A stretch of 21,565 nucleotides of DNA from assembly GCA_034698045.1 (NCBI GenBank), contig JAQGAU010001082.1:1-21565 (forward strand), written 5' to 3'. Each line of letters opens with the position of its first letter. The first letter of the stretch is position 1. The DNA comes from Paramacrobiotus richtersi. Its lineage: Eukaryota > Tardigrada > Eutardigrada > Parachela > Macrobiotidae. Made by a program: the position numbers and the translations under genes. Below the pieces are notes generated by a model, which did not search any database, was not told the DNA's origin, and worked only from the letters and a program-made list of their open reading frames with translations. Shown one piece after another: positions 11,201 to 19,167 of this stretch.

Positions 11201-14200
11201 ACGGTGATGGATGCTATATGTTGGTCAACAAGCCAACGAACCGGGACGACGCACAACGCTACTGCCAGAATCGTTCGTCCGTCATAGCCTACCCTACGAG
11301 TCTTGGCGAAGACGTGTGGATTGAACGTGGGGCAAAATCTATGTGATTATAAATCGGGAAGAGCGTATAGCGTTTGCTGCGTTGTAGGGCAAATAAAGAA
11401 GGACACGTGGCTGGGAATTCGACGGGAATGCGCAGCGGGACAGGCGTCTGAATATGTGTATAGCGATGGAAGTCCGGTAATACCAGACACGGCACAACTA
11501 GGAACTGTCCTAGGAAGTCTAGGAATTTAATGATTGTCTGTCATCGATTAGCCGTTCTCTTAACTCGCTGACTGATTACTTTCCAGATGCGCCAGGGTGC
11601 CTACGCTGGCGTCTACTTGTCAAGCCAACCGGACCCGAGGAAACCATGTGTCGTTATGGCTGTTAGAAAGTACCCCAGTACTCAGGAGGCGAATGGTACT
11701 CGGCCGCCTGTACGGAAAAACGGGAATTTATGTGCTACTATCCCGGTAGTAAGTACCGGCAAATTTTCTATTCAAAATCTGCACTAAAAGCGCTCCATTA
11801 TGTAACATGTGTTCTAGAGCAGAGTATAAGCCACAACCTGCAAATCTGAAGCATTATATGTAATTTTCGACCGAAGCGAAGTGGAGGTCCTCTTTTCTCA
11901 GCCAAAATGGGTTTCGTGTTGTGTATTTGTTGGTCTGTCGGTCGGTCGGTCACGATAGACAAAAATATTAAATAATAAGTAAATTTAAATATCTAATATG
12001 AATTCAGTCTTTTTAAGTATTAAATCCTAAATATCAAATTCTTTAAATATTTTCAAATATTAGATATTGCTAAATATTAGATAATTTGCTGCAGCTTGCT
12101 GCTTCTTCGCTTCGGTCTCCTGAGTGCAGCCTTCGGCGAATGCACGTACCTAGTTATGAGTCCAGTTGTAAAACTACAACAAAAAACAAGTTGTAAGCTC
12201 CAAACTGTTAAATGTGTTGGGCAACATCTGAAGGTAAGCTGTAATGTTGTTGCTGCTAATTTGTTCCTATAGCTCCGATCGTGAGCCCTACCGTGTCGCC
12301 TACCGGTCACGTATGCGGTGACGGCTGGTTGCGCAATGGGCAAGATTGCTATTACCTCAGCAAAGACCGAACCCCCAATTGGTACCTGGCCAAACAAATA
12401 TGCCAGAATCTAGGTTCCGGCTGGACTTGCTGTATATCACCACAAAAGAAGAGCTGGAGTACCTCAATGACGGTACCGTTATATAATTCTTGGCTAATAA
12501 CTATAGCATCATGCAGAGTTGCGGCAAGACCCTTTTTTATATAGATTTCCTTCCAAAGCACGTCTGGGGCACCTGGCTGGCGCTGTACACAGAAGAAACC
12601 CATGGCTGGCACTGGTCTGTCGGAAGTTCGACACGCAAATGGACAGTACCTTTCGCCGTCACTAACTGGGCAAACGGTTGGGAAATGATTAGTGAACCTG
12701 TAATAAATCGAATGAATGATTGTCATTTCAACAGCGCAACTAAATACAAGCACTGAGTACTACCGGGAGCCGCGTTGCGTCTACACAGAAATGAAATGGG
12801 TGTCGGAAAACAACTGGAAATGGAATTGGGAGACCGTTGCATGCGACAACGAAGAGCATAGGCAATTTATCTGCAAGAAAACTTTATCGAATAGTCCGAG
12901 GCCTACCACTCAAGCTCCCACTCCGTTTCCAGGTAATGAGCCATTGTGTAACTGAGGATTTTTGCGCTAAATGGGACACTTCCTCGAAAAGTAGGCATTA
13001 AACGTTTCTTTTCTATATTAAAGGTACAGCAGGGTTATATAACCAGTTATTTCTGTATAGTGCAATCAGTGACTACGTGCTGTTTTTATTTAACAAAGGC
13101 GAGCAATTTGAGTGCCCTCCAGGATGGGACCTTCTCGACAATCGCTGCATACGACACATGGTTGCTCAACAAGACTGGTCTTCCGCCGAACAAGACTGCA
13201 GGATTAACGGCGGACATGTGTTAACTATCCGTAATGAGGAGGAATTCGAGTCCATCAACCGTGTTGTGACGGGCGCATGGATTGGCTTGAATGCGCTTGC
13301 TGATCCCGGTGTTCGGGGTCCACGGGTCTTCACATGGAGCAGTGGGGAAAACGTCATTTACACTCCTTGGGATGCCAGTTTACCGTCAAATGTGGCCGGA
13401 AATGACTGTGTTGCATTGACAACCACGGTATTAAACACTTATTTACGAAGGTTTACTTATGGCTATTAGGTTTGTTCTTATAAGATTTCGTTCAGCCATA
13501 GCTTTCACCAAACCGAAATCAGTCCGATTCAGTCGTGCGTTACTACGATGTAACAGATAAATGTTTTATCAAGTTGATAAGCGTAAACTATGTATTTAGG
13601 GTATTGCGGCATATTCTTGCCAAGCAAGGAAATCATATGTGTGCGAACGGCTGTTGGAACCTGTTTCGGTCGTAATAACCGCATTTCCCACCAGAACAAC
13701 CCACGGCATCATCACAACCATACGGACAACTGCGGGACGAACAACCGCTTCCGTAACTCCGGACTGGTGGATGAACTATACAACCCCAACCCTCGCAACC
13801 ACAGCCCGGCCAAGAGTGGACATTCCCGAGTATCTACGCACTCCATTCAACGTAACGTGTCGTCGGGAAACCTTGAACCTTTCGGAGCCAGATGTGGATT
13901 TGGTGGACGCATTGACCACAGTGTTTGATGGGGACAATACCTTAAATTGCCGACTGATCCTCAACGACTTGCACTCGTGGATTCTGGTGAAATCTGGGCA
14001 AATGCGCCAGAAGCGTGGAGCGGAATATGAACCGGTTAAGGTTGAATGCTCGCGTGGTAATCTGACCATTTCGAGCGTTGACCCCGGAACATCTGAATCA
14101 ACCGGTTTGGTCTTTCGCACCGGTGCATCCAAGAACTGTATGGAGATTTATAGGGAGTTTTTGAATTATGTCGCCGTACTTTATAAATCAATTAGAAATG

Positions 14201-14205
14201 CCTGA
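8178..14205 (+). CDS. Secreted protein with six C-type lectin-like domains and a novel C-terminal domain (19-exon model)
   Basis: Exon model: 8178-8220, 8309-8514, 8573-8694, 9182-9348, 9411-9519, 9585-9833, 9978-10153, 10307-10442, 10515-10597, 10656-10781, 10833-10931, 11168-11326, 11388-11476, 11587-11745, 12273-12472, 12545-12676, 12735-12932, 13099-13427, 13600-14205. Every junction was checked for GT-AG and matching phase. The start gives MATLSALMIFLYLAG, a signal peptide. Six CTLDs follow, then a Thr-rich linker and a Cys-containing domain of about 115 residues. There is no transmembrane segment, so secretion is predicted. Most domain borders are phase-1 introns, as in exon-shuffled extracellular proteins. 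Two internal exons (11587-11745 and 12273-12472) each need one extra base to stay in frame. Exons total 3,388 bp, and 3,390 would be divisible by three. These may be assembly errors or real lesions. The weakest junction is the donor at 8695 (GTGCGT). Splitting into several genes is possible, but no internal signal peptide or stop supports it. Confidence 0.8.
8309..9348 (+). other. CTLD 1 of the lectin gene (lacks the C3-C4 disulfide)
   Basis: Exons are 8309-8514, 8573-8694 and 9182-9348. The domain opens QCPSAEWINRKGTYDCYY, then ECRRLGGEIATFDSHDEL, joined in phase 0 to EWIEGRISERNAYFWIGL. SGSWRWTNGNATW is the WxWxNG region. The last exon ends WYNWAARAIQFIPY and then GRNGFICKGAF. Cysteines 3 and 4, which usually form the second disulfide, have no counterpart in this model. 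The 487 bp intron 8695-9181 is long for this gene and holds, at about 9111-9180, a decayed CTLD-start-like stretch containing CLSGYK. Confidence 0.72.
9411..10153 (+). other. CTLD 2 of the lectin gene
   Basis: Exons are 9411-9519, 9585-9833 and 9978-10153. It begins ARPWWDLANGWSYYGGKC, continues WPSASDACTYKSG across a 65 bp intron, then GKLAVIQSAAEDFRM, GWLGLIIPHK and VTWVDGTP. The third exon supplies KSYCGLVRTS and DNCTEDYLPFMCEAP, completing the cysteine pattern. No EPN, QPD or WND sugar/calcium motif is visible. Confidence 0.85.
10307..10931 (+). other. CTLD 3 of the lectin gene
   Basis: Four exons separated by introns of 72, 58 and 51 bp. Blocks in order: LCPYGWHQFENRCYQF, AQAICHFLNGDLATVK, SVQDFIQG, EHWIGLQG, AYTWIDGSPVGFQNWAPG, AAQCGYIVLN, KWNSASCTERKGFVCETP. 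All six cysteines of a long-form CTLD are present. No canonical EPN/QPD plus WND sugar-binding set is seen, so calcium-dependent sugar binding is not predicted. Confidence 0.88.
11168..11745 (+). other. CTLD 4 of the lectin gene, with QPD motif and a one-base frameshift
   Basis: Exons are 11168-11326, 11388-11476 and 11587-11745. It opens VECQVPFVKYGDGCYM, then AQRYCQNRSSV, EDVWIER joined to QIKKDTWLGIR, and YVYSDGSP. The third exon reads SSQPDPRKPCVVMAVRKY in one frame and GEWYSAACTEKREFMC in another. The frame changes inside the run TACCCCAGTA at 11671-11680, where one missing base would explain it. QPD is the galactose-type motif, but no WND follows. The donor at 11327 (GTGGGG) is weak, although the spliced protein fits the family well. 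Confidence 0.72.
11869..12117. mobile_element. Possible MITE-like element with 13-bp terminal inverted repeats, in a lectin intron
   Basis: GACCGAAGCGAAG at 11869-11881 is perfectly inverted as CTTCGCTTCGGTC at 12105-12117. The interior is very AT-rich (AAATAT/TTTAAAT runs, about 11960-12085) apart from a GGTC/GGTCG run near 11936-11950. It sits in the 527 bp intron 11746-12272, far longer than most introns of this gene, so insertion would explain the excess. I see no clear target-site duplication and no transposase. A chance inverted repeat cannot be excluded. Confidence 0.45.
12273..12932 (+). other. CTLD 5 of the lectin gene, with a one-base frameshift
   Basis: Exons are 12273-12472, 12545-12676 and 12735-12932. 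A short TV/TP spacer precedes VCGDGWLRNGQDCYYL and AKQICQNLGSG. The frame then changes near 12420-12427, after which LLYITTKEELEYLND is an excellent CTLD match. Later blocks are VWGTWLALYTEE, WHWSVGSS, VTNWAN spliced to AQLNTSTEYY, PRCVYTEMKW and ACDNEEHRQFICK. The 58 bp intron 12677-12734 has a weak donor (GTTGGG). The domain ends in a Pro/Thr spacer and a phase-1 donor. Confidence 0.7.
13099..13650 (+). other. CTLD 6 of the lectin gene
   Basis: Most of the domain lies in one exon (13099-13427): FECPPGWDLLDNRCIRHM, AEQDCRINGGHVLTIRNE, TGAWIGLNAL, VFTWSSGENV and GNDCVALTTT. A 172 bp phase-0 intron follows (donor GTATTA, acceptor TATTTAG). The last exon then opens GIAAYSCQARKSYVCE, giving cysteines 4 and 5. 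This in-frame junction links the CTLD series to the C-terminal domain in one gene. Confidence 0.87.
13651..14205 (+). other. Thr-rich linker and unrecognised C-terminal domain of the lectin protein
   Basis: After the last CTLD cysteine comes a linker of about 55 residues rich in Thr (RTTHGIITTIRTTAGRTT and similar), a likely O-glycosylated stalk. A domain of about 115 residues follows, beginning TPFNVTC and ending YVAVLYKSIRNA before TGA. Four cysteines appear in FNVTCRR, TLNCRL, VECSRG and SKNCME. Hydrophobic alternation (DVDLVDALTTVF, LHSWIL) suggests a compact secreted fold. I do not recognise the family. A second copy, about 90% identical in protein, lies at about 17900-18290. Confidence 0.78.
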
Positions 14206-14916
14206 TATATTAATAACATGCTGTTTTCTCGGACAATATGTGCGATATGTTCACTTCGAGCGGCTTCGATAGCGTGAAATATGCATATTTGATCAGGTGA
14301 GAATCTGTAGGAATTTTTCGCCATTCGCGCTAGTAATGACAACAACAAAGAACTGCGGCAAATTCATTTTCAGAAAACCATGGGATCATAATAGAAACAT
14401 ACTTTGTGAGAGTGCCCACCTGTAAATTACTGCCGAAAACGGTATGTCAGTACTGCGGTTGCGCACAGGCGGCATTGCCTCTGAGATATGCAGTAAAAGT
14501 TTTCTCAAGAATATCTGCAAATGTTTCATTCATAACCTACAGCCAAAAGACTATCAGCCAAGAGAAGAATTAGTTGCGCAGTTTAGGGATGACCATGACT
14601 CAGACATCAGTGCGTCGGCGCCCAGGTACCTGTCGCATAAATTTGATCAGCAGCCTTTTGTCTTCTTAGCAGACATAGAATCTGTAATTTGCTTTGAACA
14701 TCATTCCGAGTATACCCAGGAAATAAACCAATTATTAATAAGCGGTGTTTTTTCTTCTTGCAGCAGTAACTTGCTCTGCACAGCAGTCTAAGTAAAGAAC
14801 GATATGAATAGTAATCGTGATTCGTGATGATATTTCCAGCATTCTTCGCTGCAATATTAGCTGAACCCGGATAGGCTGATTAATTGTTATCGTGATCGCA
14901 GAACGACGACTGCAGA
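14206..14916 (+). other. Intergenic region between the lectin gene and cystatin A
   Basis: This region holds the 3' flank of the lectin gene and the 5' flank of cystatin A. The first 85 bases resemble 18291-18375 (shared CTGTTTTCTCGG, GAGCGGCTT and ATGCATATTT). The part around 14600-14780 resembles 18865-19080 (shared ATGACTCAGA, ATAAATTT and TTTGCTTTGAACAT). Both flanks therefore belong to the duplicated block. An AATAAA occurs at 14722-14727, rather far from the lectin stop. No further gene is seen. Confidence 0.6.
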
Positions 14917-16232
14917 ATGACTACCACGGTTCTAATGTGCGTGATGTGCTTATACCATGATCTTTCTGTTCACGGTGATATTAGTGCTCTCTTTATGAAG
15001 CCAGTACGTAACAGTAACATGCATATAGTTTACACTGCTGTTTGCCTGATTGCCACAAAGATTCTTCGTACTGTATATACTAGAGTAATTGGATTCGGCA
15101 TATCGTATATCTGTAGTATTACACTGTGGCATCATCATATAATATTACATAGTGTGTAGTTACTAACTATCGTACCAGTACTCCATATAATATCCACGAT
15201 GTGGGATGTCTGATTTTAGTGTCTGTGGACTTTTGGTCACTGGACTTGTACACGCATCCCGACCTACTGTGTACCAGACCGAGGATGCCGATTCTCGTGC
15301 TAATAAAGCCGTTGCTGCGGTAAGTTACAGTACATGCAAAATTTTCAAATCATCCTTTGATGTGCCGAGTGTTAAATGATAGAATGTACATGTTGGAGAA
15401 TGCTATCAATTGCTGTCAAATCACCTATGATAGTTATGCATACGCAGTCTTGAATCACTATTCATACTGCTAATAACTAGTAACGTATATTGCATAAATA
15501 CTGTGGAAGTTTTTTGCATATACAGGTAGCCATCCAGGTTAGAGAACAGGCCGGTGTTAGCGATAAAACCCGACTCATTCCGGTTTCTTATGCGACGGCC
15601 TTTGACCGCGATAGTCGAACGCAACTCCTACTCGTCAAGGTACGTTCTACGTACAGTTCTACGTACAGTAGCACTGTACGTCGAGAAGTACAGCCGGATG
15701 TGTGTTAAATGCAGCTAACAAAAATAGCTACAGCAATATCATAATTCGATTACCATTTTAACATGCGTATTGACAATCTATATCGCATCTGCTGCTATTA
15801 ACGCTCTTGTTTTAATCGAATAATCCAAATTCAAAGAGTTTCAAAATTTCACTGTGGAAATTACTTGGAAATGAAAACGAGGAGGCGTCTGAACTGCGAG
15901 TAGAGAATAAAATTTAATGTACATGCCGGTGTCTGTTTGGTTCGTAATTCCAGTATGAATTTTACCATACTTGATAGACTTGATGTTGTACATAAATAGT
16001 TGAATAGTTTTATATTAAAACTTGGCCTAGTTCAGACCCACCCTCTTTTGATATATGCCTTACAAACACAGTACATGCCGTAATCTCTGCATTGCAGATT
16101 TGCCTGGGACTGACGCGCGGCGCTAAAGTCATACATGCCAAAATTAATGAGATCCCATCTGGGGATAAATGGGACTTGATAAGTGTGAAGAAGAATGTCC
16201 AAGAATCCGATAGTATTCGCTACTTTGACTGA
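14917..16232 (+). CDS. Secreted cystatin/stefin-like protein A (four exons)
   Basis: Predicted inhibitor of papain-like cysteine peptidases, by family resemblance. Exons: 14917-14936, 15220-15319, 15526-15639, 16098-16232, giving 122 residues. Joined start: MTTTVLIVCGLLVTGLVHA, a signal peptide. Then RPTVYQTEDADSRA, helix VAIQVREQAGV, a strand ending TQLLLVK, ICLGLTRGAKVIHAKI and C-terminal DSIRYFD. Layout, length and the Tyr-Phe ending follow stefins, but stefins normally lack a signal peptide. The central QxVxG loop is not preserved (ATAFDRDSRTQ), so inhibition is uncertain. The exon-1 donor is GTGCGT, weaker than the GTAAGT of gene B. Intron phases (2, 0, 0) match gene B exactly, which is the main support for this model. 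Confidence 0.82.
15636..15685 (+). repeat. Short tandem/palindromic repeat at the start of intron 3 of cystatin A
   Basis: GTACGTTCTACGTACAGT is followed at once by another TCTACGTACAGT, then by CACTGTACGT in inverted sense. The unit could fold as a hairpin over the splice donor (GTACGT at 15640). A related fragment, GTCAAGGTACGTTGTACGTA, is at about 20829-20848. A chance low-complexity tract is the simpler reading. Confidence 0.5.
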
Positions 16233-16761
16233 ATCGAACGACTTGCCTCTCCAGTCATCGGACTGCCATGAGACGACATACACAGCACACATTTTTACTG
16301 CATTTGCATTGTTATACCTTGGTTTCTGGATGCTCCGGCTGTAATTCATAATCCAGCCAACTAGAGAGCAATAATAGACAACAGTTGTAATTCTCTTGTA
16401 AGTTATAAAACACCGTTCGGGAATAAAAACACATCGCTATGATAACTGATCAGAATTATTTGTAAACGATAGTTAAGTTGTTTAGGTGCGTAATTCGACG
16501 AGTACCGTAGAATAATTATACCAAGTGGTAGCCGTGATTTATGACAAAAGTAGAAATACTATTCTGACAGGCTCATCGCAGACAGAAAACAGGTGTAAAA
16601 ACGGTGCAAGTCGACGAAAAAGCAGTGAAGATTGTAAAACTAGAGATCTATCGCTCGTGACCTTCTATATATATCGTGACCCTCTATCGCACGAACTTTG
16701 TTCTGAGAAAAAAATGGCCTTTGTGATATTTTGCGCTATTTGGCGCTAGCTTCGTCCACAA
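16233..16761. other. Intergenic region after cystatin A
   Basis: Apart from the candidate poly(A) signal, I see nothing supportable here. The open frame at 16525-16749 has no signal peptide or recognisable domain. The minus-strand frame at 16032-16349 is a shadow of cystatin A exon 4. Confidence 0.5.
16422..16427 (+). terminator. Possible poly(A) signal (AATAAA) for cystatin A
   Basis: AATAAA occurs 190 bases beyond the cystatin A stop codon. It is a plausible cleavage signal by position and hexamer, with no transcript evidence. Confidence 0.4.
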
Positions 16762-16925
16762 TGGATACAACTCAAAACGCCAGCATCGCCCGTGTAAATT
16801 CACCATTACTATCTCCGAAAAGACGCGTGGTGGCCGGGCGGAATTCTAGTCACCACTTTTGAGCTTTACAAAGGCTATATTATTTCTGTTTATTAATAAA
16901 CACTAATTACAGTGAGAAAATAACA
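16762..16925 (+). repeat. Decayed exon-like repeat upstream of the lectin pseudogene (copy 1)
   Basis: This segment resembles about 18597-18745 in the same orientation. Shared landmarks are CAGCATCGCCCGTGTAAA or TAGCATTGCCCGTATAAA, then GTGGCCGGGCGGAATTCT followed by TCACCA, and AAAATAACAT at the end. Both copies can encode NASIAR followed by WWPGGIL, but here those peptides lie in different frames and a stop soon follows. It adjoins the lectin pseudogene on its left, while the other copy lies to its right. Confidence 0.6.
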
Positions 16926-16929
16926 TAGC

Positions 16930-18290
16930 TGTGCGGACCTAGTACGAAAACGCTTAGATTCGCCGACGCACTTCTGGAATGCCGACGGCTCGGAGGCGAG
17001 ATAGCAACATTCGATTCACACGATGAGCTCGCTCGTAAGTGTTAACGCCAAGTCGCCAACCATCTCTTCGGCTTTCTGCAAGTATCATTCTCTCGAAGAA
17101 ATGGATATAGGGAAGAATTCCCGAGAGATACGTACTCAATGACTTGCACACAATCTTGAAATTCTTTCCTACTGTGATTGCGTATGACAGCATTCTTACT
17201 TACAGAAAAGCAAGCTGGACAAACCTGTTTCTCTGGATACAAGCTCGAACAAGATCGCCTGCTCGTTTTCCTTCTTCAGGCATCCTGAACCAGCAGTTCC
17301 CCACCCGCCTTCCATGGGCTCAGCTTCAAATGTCGAAGAAAGGAAGAAATACCGCGGGGCGTTTCGCTATAGTTCGACTGCTAACTCGATACAGTCTCAC
17401 TCGCAAACCGAGTCCGAGACCGTTCATGACGGTTTTAAATTTATATACAAGGGAGCTTTTAGTAAGAGACAGGGTGTTGTTGGGGTGACAGTTGTCTAAG
17501 GTTTGTTCGTGATATTGCGGTCAGCCATAGCTTTGACCAAAAACAAGATCAATCCGATTCAGTCGTGCGTTTCTACGGTGTTTACACAAGATTGTGCACA
17601 GCTGAAGTGAGAGAGCGATACAGTTTAAAACCGTTTTACAAGTTTGTGTAGTGGACAAATGTTTTAGCAAGGTAATGAGCGAAAAATATGCATTTCAGGG
17701 TATTGCGGCATATTCTTGGCAAGCAAGGAAATAATACGAGTGCGAACGGGCATTGGTGACAACCAAATTTCCCACCAGAATGACCAGATTAATACACGGA
17801 ATTATCAAAATGAGACAGGCAACCACGTTCATTACTTCCGCTTGGTGGATGAACTGTACAAAGCACGTTTAGTCCGGACACAACGACAGCCCGGCCAACA
17901 GGTGACATCCCTGCATATCTACTCACTCCATTCAACGTAACGTGCCGCCGAGGAAACGTGAACCTCTCGGAGCCAGATGTCGATTTGGTGGACGCATTGA
18001 CCACGGTGTTTGACGGGGACAATACACTAAACTGCAGACTGATCCTCAACTACTTGCACTCGTGGATTCTGGGGAAATCTGGGCAAATGCGTCAGAAGCG
18101 CGGATCGGAATACGAACCGGTGAAAGTGGAATGTTTTCGTGGTAATCTGACCATTTCGAGCGTTGACCCTGGGACAACCGAATCAACCGATATGGTCTTT
18201 CGCACTGGCGCATCAAAGAACTGCATGGAGATTTACAGGGAGTTTTTGAATTATGTCGCCGTACTTTATAAATCACTTAGAAATGCATGA
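16930..18290 (+). pseudogene. Internally deleted pseudogene copy of the lectin gene
   Basis: Three lectin blocks are recognisable in order. 16930-17040 copies the end of exon 2 (ECRRLGGEIATFDSHDEL) with a 4-bp GCTC duplication before the donor. 17280-17461 copies the CTLD 1 terminal exon, but the last cysteine is Tyr (KFIYKGAF for GFICKGAF). 17510-17690 matches intron 18, and 17699-18290 matches the last exon. The last exon has Trp for Cys (AYSWQARK) and then a TAA stop at 17732-17734. Missing parts are the signal exon, the WIGL exon, CTLDs 2-5 and nearly all of CTLD 6. From about 17875 the frame is open again, and the C-terminal domain reads through to TGA. The upstream lesions argue for a pseudogene. 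The intact tail could be recent decay or a separately used domain. Confidence 0.82.
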
Positions 18291-19167
18291 TATATTATAT
18301 ACTGTTTTCTCGGAGTAATGTGCGCGATGTTGACTTTGAGCGGCTTTAGCAGCATAAATGCATATTTTATTACGCTAGAATCTCGCGATTCTGCAGCTAG
18401 CAGCCATTCATACCATGGTACTGGAAAAACAAGGAACAAAAGAGTTCGCGTACTGGCATCACGATGCACGCGATTTCATACGCCTTCATTTGCACAACCT
18501 GGCCATATAAGTAAGGCGATAAAACAGCCGAGGACCAGTGACAGTAAACAGTTTTTCCATAATTGTGTATCTACCACAGAAACCAACTTTTCCGAACGCT
18601 AGCATTGCCCGTATAAAATCTGCAAATCTCCGGTGGGACGTCTGGTGGCCGGGCGGAATTCTGTTCACCAGTTTCGAACGCTACGAAGACTATACAAGTT
18701 CCCCTTATCAGTTAACAGTAAGGACACTGATAAAATAACATCTATGTGGAAATTATTTCGATATGATAAAGTTACCTAGCAGATCATCGTAGCCAAGAAA
18801 CAAGCATTAGTTCAAGTCTGGCGTCTACATTAGACTACATATATCAGGAAAGCAGTACGGCTGCAGAGGACAATGACTCAGAACCTCATTGCGTTTGCGC
18901 CTAACGGTCTGCGTATAAATTTAATGCAGTTTGTCGTTTCTATCATTTTCTCCTTGATTTACGAGCATACCTGTATAGATTAACTGCCCAGGGACTAATT
19001 TAATCAACTGTCAGTTTTCTTTTCTCTTTACACCTGCATTTTGCTTTGAACATTAGTCTAAGCGTTCATATAAACAAATAGTACTGCTTGGTTTTCTTGC
19101 ACTCCTTTATTTCGCTTGGCTTGATCCGCACATACTGATATATTGCTATTATTATCTCAAAACGACA
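18291..19167 (+). other. Intergenic region between the lectin pseudogene and cystatin B
   Basis: The left part matches the lectin 3' flank of the first block, and the part around 18865-19080 matches the cystatin A 5' flank. Between them is an insert of about 400 bp, absent from the first block, that carries the exon-like stretch at 18580-18717. No promoter element can be named with confidence. Confidence 0.55.
18580..18717 (+). other. Exon-like open stretch of 46 codons, family unknown (repeat copy 2)
   Basis: It is bounded by a plausible acceptor (CTACCACAG) and a good donor (ACAGTAAGG), phase 0 at both ends. It encodes KPTFPNASIARIKSANLRW and then DVWWPGGILFTSFERYEDY. The decayed relative at 16762-16925 keeps NASIAR and WWPGGIL, which suggests that the peptide was once under selection. 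I cannot assign a family or connect it to neighbouring exons. It may be a fragment of a gene dragged in by the duplication. Confidence 0.4.

Noticed and set aside
11595-11666. Alternative frame of the third CTLD 4 exon ending MCRYGC then TAG
   Set aside because: It shares a frame with GEWYSAAC but contains a stop and loses the SSQPDPRKPCVVM block, which has better CTLD character; a missing base is the simpler reading, though not proven.
12677-12755. A third frameshift in CTLD 5 after NDCHFNSATKYKH
   Set aside because: A 58 bp intron at 12677-12734 joins the frames in phase and matches the intron sizes of this gene, so no lesion is needed.
15636-15685. CRISPR-like or regulatory array from the repeated TACGTACAGT units
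   Set aside because: Only two or three adjoining units with no spacers, inside a eukaryotic intron; treated as a simple repeat.
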